NCBI RefSeq assembly: GCF_000719135.1
Contig: NZ_JOEK01000003.1
Location: 124,001-188,000, forward strand
Length of the DNA: 64,000 bases
Reading direction: 5' to 3'
From: Streptomyces avicenniae
Lineage (GTDB): Bacteria; Actinomycetota; Actinomycetes; Streptomycetales; Streptomycetaceae
Position numbers and translations under genes: made by a program. Below are positions 60,864 through 64,000 of the stretch, one piece after another; the stretch's first letter is position 1; every line of letters starts with the position of its first letter. The notes under the pieces are model-generated. The model saw nothing but the letters and a program-made list of their open reading frames with translations. It had not been told where the DNA came from and made no database searches.

Positions 60864-60896
60864 AGAAGGTGAACAGAAACGTAGGTTCAAAGGAAC
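60864..60896 (-). promoter_or_regulatory. PhoP-binding direct repeats (Pho box) of the pst operon
   Basis: Minus-strand 11-bp units: GTTCCTTTGAA (60896-60886), CCTACGTTTCT (60885-60875), GTTCACCTTCT (60874-60864), close to the GTTCACC direct-repeat consensus of Streptomyces PhoP. A TACGTT (60836-60831) downstream fits a -10. PhoP would switch pst on under phosphate limitation. Confidence 0.6.
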
Positions 60897-61002
60897 CGGC
60901 GGTTTCACAAAAAGAGTTGGAATCGTTAAGGAAACGACAGCCTCGGTGAGACCCCGGCAGCCTGCGGGCGGCGTCCACCGCTCGCCCGCAGGGCCGCGCC
61001 GC

Positions 61003-61872
61003 TCAGCTCTCCGGCGGCACGAGGCGGTATCCGACGCCCCGGACGGTCTGGATGATCTCCGGGTGGTGCGGGTCGTCACCGAGCCGCTCGCGCAGGCGCC
61101 GAATGTGAACGGTGATGGTGTTCGACCGCCGCGCGCCCTCGCCCCACAGCTCCGCCCTGATGCGATCACGCGTGATCACCTTCTCGGCGTGCAGCATCAG
61201 CAGGTGCAGCAACTGGAACTCGCGCAGCGGCAGCCGCGCCGTCGAGATGCCGTGCATGCGCACCTCGTACGTGGACGGGTCCAGCGTCAGCGGCCCGCAG
61301 ACCAGCGGCTGGTCCCAGCCCCGGTGGCCCCGGTCCGCCAGGCTCAGCAGCTGCGCCACCTCGCGCGGCCGGTACGGGCGGGCCACGCAGGCGCTCGCCC
61401 CCGCCGCCAGCGCAGGGCCGACCTGGTCCGTGTCGTCGGGGCCCACGCCGAGGACCACCGGGATGGACAACCGCCGCCGCACCAGGCGCAGTACGGTCGC
61501 GCCGTCGATCACCGGCAGGTCCGCCGAGACGAGCAGGACGTCCGGCTTGCGCAGCCCCGCCTCCAGCAGCGCCGCCGCGCCGTCCGGGCAGTGCACCACC
61601 GACACCTGGTACTTGGCGAGCTGCGCCGTCAGCCCCTGCCGTATGCGCTCGTCGGAGTCGGCGAGCAGCACGACGGGGTTGGTGCCCAGCGGGATGCTGG
61701 CCTGTGCCGGTTCCGGGCCCTCGTCGCGTGACGGCACGCCGTCGCGGCCGTAGGGCTCGTCGTCCGGCCCGCCGGGGCCGTCAGCCGGGGCTACGGGGAA
61801 GATCCGCGGCGCTTTGGCCGTCGGGCCTGCCGAGGCTCTTCTCGGCTGCGTCGTGTTCAACCAGGCGCCCAT
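61003..61872 (-). CDS. OmpR-type response regulator with degenerate receiver
   Basis: 289 residues. A Pro/Ala-rich N-tail (1-60), a receiver-like domain (about 65-180) and an OmpR winged helix (about 190-289: LTLDPSTYEVRMHGIS, LREFQLLHLLMLHAEKVITR, SNTITVHIRRLRERLGDD). In the receiver the phosphoacceptor Asp is Ser116 (LVSADLP), the conserved Lys is Arg165 (VARPY) and one acidic residue is lost (ADSD). It is therefore unlikely to be phosphorylated normally. No kinase is adjacent. GGGAG 6 bases before ATG 61872 fixes the start. Confidence 0.85.
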   Translation of the reverse strand: MGAWLNTTQPRRASAGPTAKAPRIFPVAPADGPGGPDDEPYGRDGVPSRDEGPEPAQASIPLGTNPVVLLADSDERIRQGLTAQLAKYQVSVVHCPDGAAALLEAGLRKPDVLLVSADLPVIDGATVLRLVRRRLSIPVVLGVGPDDTDQVGPALAAGASACVARPYRPREVAQLLSLADRGHRGWDQPLVCGPLTLDPSTYEVRMHGISTARLPLREFQLLHLLMLHAEKVITRDRIRAELWGEGARRSNTITVHIRRLRERLGDDPHHPEIIQTVRGVGYRLVPPES

Positions 61873-62512
61873 GGCGCACTCCCTCGCTGTCGGTGTCGGC
61901 AGTGAAGAACGCGGTGCGGTCGATGACCCGGGCGGCCTGGCGCGTGCGGGGGGTCACGAGCGCGTGGGCGGCGCGCGTGCGCTGCTGCCGGCCGCCGGGG
62001 AGGGTGGGCCCGCCGCTCTTCACCTCGTCCTCGGCCCCGTGTCGCGGGGCCGCGCCCGTCAGCGCCTTCTCCAGGTGCCCGCGGGTCCGTTCCGCCCGTG
62101 GCCCCGTGCGGGCCGGGGGGCGCGGCGCGGTCGTACCGCCGTGGCCGGGCGGGCCGGTCCTCCGCCCGCGAGGGGGACGCGGTCTCCCGCCGCCTGGCGG
62201 CGCGGGCGCCCGCCCCTCCCGTCCCGCGCCACGGCGCCCGGCCGTGGCAGGGCCGTGGTGGGCTGGTGCGGCGGACGGCACGGCGGGACCCCCGGGCGTG
62301 AAAAGGCGGTCAGGCAGGGACGTTCACCATGTAACGAGCTGTGGGTAGCGGGTTGTGCGGCGTTCGGTGAACCCGCGATGAACAACGGCGTTCCCCTCGG
62401 TTCCGCCGTCCTTCGCCGCGATCCGCTCGCCCGCGCGGGAGTCGTCCGCGTAGCATCGGGGGGATTCCGGTCCGTGGGTGGGGTCCACCCGCCAGGCGCA
62501 GGGCAGTTGGTT
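61873..62512. other. 640-bp gap with a Pho box and a possible small ORF
   Basis: No certain gene. On the minus strand the frame open from GTG 62281 to 61781 (166 codons) keeps nearly all third positions G/C from about 62090 to 61890, which looks coding, but it overlaps the response-regulator start by 92 bases and has no known domain. A Pho-type repeat (62366-62383) lies upstream in the same direction. The rest is very GC-rich and unstructured to the eye. Confidence 0.4.
62362..62383 (-). promoter_or_regulatory. Pho-type direct repeat upstream of the response-regulator region
   Basis: Minus-strand units GTTCATCGCGG (62383-62373) and GTTCACCGAAC (62372-62362), two 11-bp repeats matching GTTCAYC at the right spacing. 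It points towards the response regulator, 490 bases away. Confidence 0.55.
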
Positions 62513-63484
62513 GTGGGCATCGAAGGCGAACAGCTCGTACTTGACTATCTCAGCCGCGTCGGCGACCTGGCGCACGGCACCAGCCTGTCGGCCGCGCAGC
62601 GCGCCGCCCTGGTGAACCGGCTGCGCGACGACATTCACCGTGCCAGGTCCGCCGCCGGGCCCACGGAGAGCCGCGCGTCGGTGAAGCGCATCCTCGGGCG
62701 GATGGGGAGCCCGGAGGACGTGGTCGCGGCAGCGGCGACCACTCCCGCCGCGCCGTCCGCGCCCGCGCCCCAGCCCCCGCCCGCCCGTGCCGCCGCGCCG
62801 CGTGCCACGCCGCGTCCGACGCCGCCCGACGGCGCGGGCGTCGAGGGCCCGTCCGTGCCGCTGCCGCCGCAGCGGGGCCCTGGGCCGAGCCGGTCACCGT
62901 TCCTGCGACCGGCGCCGCCCGGACGTACCTACTGGCCCGACGGCGACATCGGCCTCTTCAGGGGCGGCATCGAACTCCCCGAGATGCTGCACCCGCCCGC
63001 CGAGCAGGAGGACGAGAAGCCCACGGCGGCCACGGCGGACGAGGCGGCGGCCGAGGAGGCCGTACCGCCCGCCGCCGACGCGCCCGCGCCGGGCGGCGGG
63101 CGGCGCCTGGCGCGCGCGGCGCTGGCCGGGCGGCGGGTCGGCGGCTTCGTCGAGCTGTCCGCCGTGCTGCTCCTCGTCGCCGGTACGGTCGTCGGCTCGA
63201 TCGCGCCCCTGGCCCTCGGCTGGCTGGCGGCCTGGTGGTCGCCGCGCCTCGGCCGCCGCGAGGCGCAGTGGGCCGCCCTCGGCATGCCCGCGCTCGTCGC
63301 CGGGGCGTACGCGCTGTGGCTCGGCGGCAGGAACGGCGGGTACTGGGGCGAGCCGCTGGCGCAGGGCGAGGCGCAGGAGATGCTGGACGGCGACTGGCCG
63401 GTGCTGCTGCGCGTCGCGGCCCTGGCGAGCGCCGCGTTCCTCCTGTACCGGGCCAGGCGCCACGTGCCGCCCGCGGCGTCCTGA
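62513..63484 (+). CDS. HAAS-like membrane protein with disordered middle
   Basis: 323 residues. The N-terminal helical domain (about 1-75: IEGEQLVLDYLSRVGDLAHG, AALVNRLRDDIHRARS, VKRILGRMGSPEDVVAAA) is like the HAAS/DUF1700 domain. Residues about 80-125 are Pro/Ala-rich and disordered; two to three membrane helices follow (about 216-240, 250-272, 297-315). Function unknown; HAAS proteins often sit with PadR regulators. GTG 62513 was chosen by likeness of the N-terminus; no ribosome site is clear. Confidence 0.7.
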   Translation: MGIEGEQLVLDYLSRVGDLAHGTSLSAAQRAALVNRLRDDIHRARSAAGPTESRASVKRILGRMGSPEDVVAAAATTPAAPSAPAPQPPPARAAAPRATPRPTPPDGAGVEGPSVPLPPQRGPGPSRSPFLRPAPPGRTYWPDGDIGLFRGGIELPEMLHPPAEQEDEKPTAATADEAAAEEAVPPAADAPAPGGGRRLARAALAGRRVGGFVELSAVLLLVAGTVVGSIAPLALGWLAAWWSPRLGRREAQWAALGMPALVAGAYALWLGGRNGGYWGEPLAQGEAQEMLDGDWPVLLRVAALASAAFLLYRARRHVPPAAS

Positions 63485-63527
63485 CGGGTATTGCACCGGC
63501 CGTTCCAGAACGGGTAGCGTGCTCCCC

Positions 63528-64000
63528 GTGGCCCGCCCCAGGACGTTCGACGAGGACCGGGCCCTGGACGCCGCGATGCGCGCGTTCTGGATCAACGGCT
63601 ACGAGGCCACCTCGACCCAGGACCTCTGCGAAGCGACCGGACTGGGCCGCAGCAGCATCTACAACACCTTCGTGAGCAAGCGCGACCTCTTCCGCCGCGC
63701 CCTCACCCGCTACATGGACGCCATGAACGAGGCGCAGTTCGCGCTCCTCGACGACCACGACCGCTCGCCGCTGGAGCGCGTGCGCGCCGTGCTCGACCGG
63801 GTCGTCGCGACCGAGGCGGGCCTCGGCTGCCTCACCGTCAACACCACCGTCGAACTCGCCGGCCGCGACACGGAGATCGCCGCCGCGCTCGAACGGGACA
63901 CCGCGCAGCGCCTCGCCAGGATGAGCGCCGTCCTCGCGGCCGGGCAGCGTGACGGCGAGATCGCCGGGGGCCGTGACCCGGACGCGCTCGCCCGCTACCT
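63528..64000 (+). CDS. TetR family regulator, 5' part only
   Basis: 157 residues visible, cut by the window end. TetR/AcrR helix-turn-helix: ALDAAMRAFWINGYEATSTQ, DLCEATGLGRSSIYNTFVSK, RDLFRRALTRYM; the C-terminal domain begins with GLGCLTVNTTVELAGRD. GTG start at 63528 with TAGCGT (63515-63520) 7 bases upstream, a leaderless arrangement. Its target is probably beyond the window. Confidence 0.88.
   Translation, partial: MARPRTFDEDRALDAAMRAFWINGYEATSTQDLCEATGLGRSSIYNTFVSKRDLFRRALTRYMDAMNEAQFALLDDHDRSPLERVRAVLDRVVATEAGLGCLTVNTTVELAGRDTEIAAALERDTAQRLARMSAVLAAGQRDGEIAGGRDPDALARY

Overview
The window is chromosomal DNA of a Streptomyces-type actinomycete. The sequence is very GC-rich, with third codon positions almost always G or C, many GTG starts, many 4-base ATGA/GTGA gene overlaps, almost no TTA codons, and Streptomyces signatures such as msiK, a BldD-type box before a cdgB-like diguanylate cyclase, a DasR-type dre site before nagK-nagA, groEL2 with CIRCE, pst with Pho boxes and a DUF5753 regulator. 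Gene content in the centre (cdgB, aldolase, nagA, nagK, SIS isomerase, otsB, otsA, thrC, cysO-like, csp, groEL2, murQ, murR) follows an order I recall from Streptomyces chromosomes; this was not checked by alignment. No phage, IS element, CRISPR array, rRNA or biosynthetic megacluster was seen.

Layout. 1-6 kb: end of an ECF sigma gene and its coupled membrane partner, a nucleotidyltransferase, the shared sugar-ABC ATPase msiK, tRNA-Thr(TGT) and small unknowns. 6-15 kb: a drug-efflux MFS with divergent TetR and two operators, a GH36 alpha-galactosidase, a quinone oxidoreductase, a pentapeptide protein coupled to DUF6879, TerD, an ArfB-type hydrolase and a flavin reductase. 15-26 kb: cdgB-like GAF-PAS-GGDEF gene, a CBM-like membrane protein, the amino-sugar operon (SIS, dre, ROK kinase, nagA, aldolase), DUF3263, otsB, a serine hydrolase and otsA. 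26-32 kb: gpgS, SAM-riboswitch-thrC-cysO, csp, twin-CIRCE groEL2. 32-38 kb: an XRE regulator facing a SnoaL-DUF1330 fusion, then murR-murQ with an APH-fold kinase, and small genes. 38-46 kb: MFS, HD, YoaK, a PadR unit, membrane proteins and a HelD/HelR-like RNA polymerase-recycling ATPase with a structured leader. 46-56 kb: XPB helicase and its Rv0862c-like partner, separated by a streptomycin-kinase-like gene and a ribbon-helix-helix/DUF4097/ABC exporter unit. 56-64 kb: an orphan DUF5753 regulator, pstSCAB, a response regulator with a degenerate receiver, a Pho-box-bearing 640-bp stretch, a membrane protein and the start of a TetR gene.

How parts work together. Two amino-sugar recycling modules (nagKA-SIS-aldolase and murR-murQ-kinase) lie about 15 kb apart. 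Both carry rare TTA codons, which ties them to bldA-controlled development, and one carries a DasR site. Trehalose and glucosylglycerate genes (otsB, otsA, gpgS) form a compatible-solute group. The pst operon has an upstream Pho box, a hairpin after pstS that probably lowers pstCAB expression, and a terminator after pstB. Several genes have a TANNNT box 6-8 bases before the start codon, which suggests leaderless transcripts and was used to choose starts.
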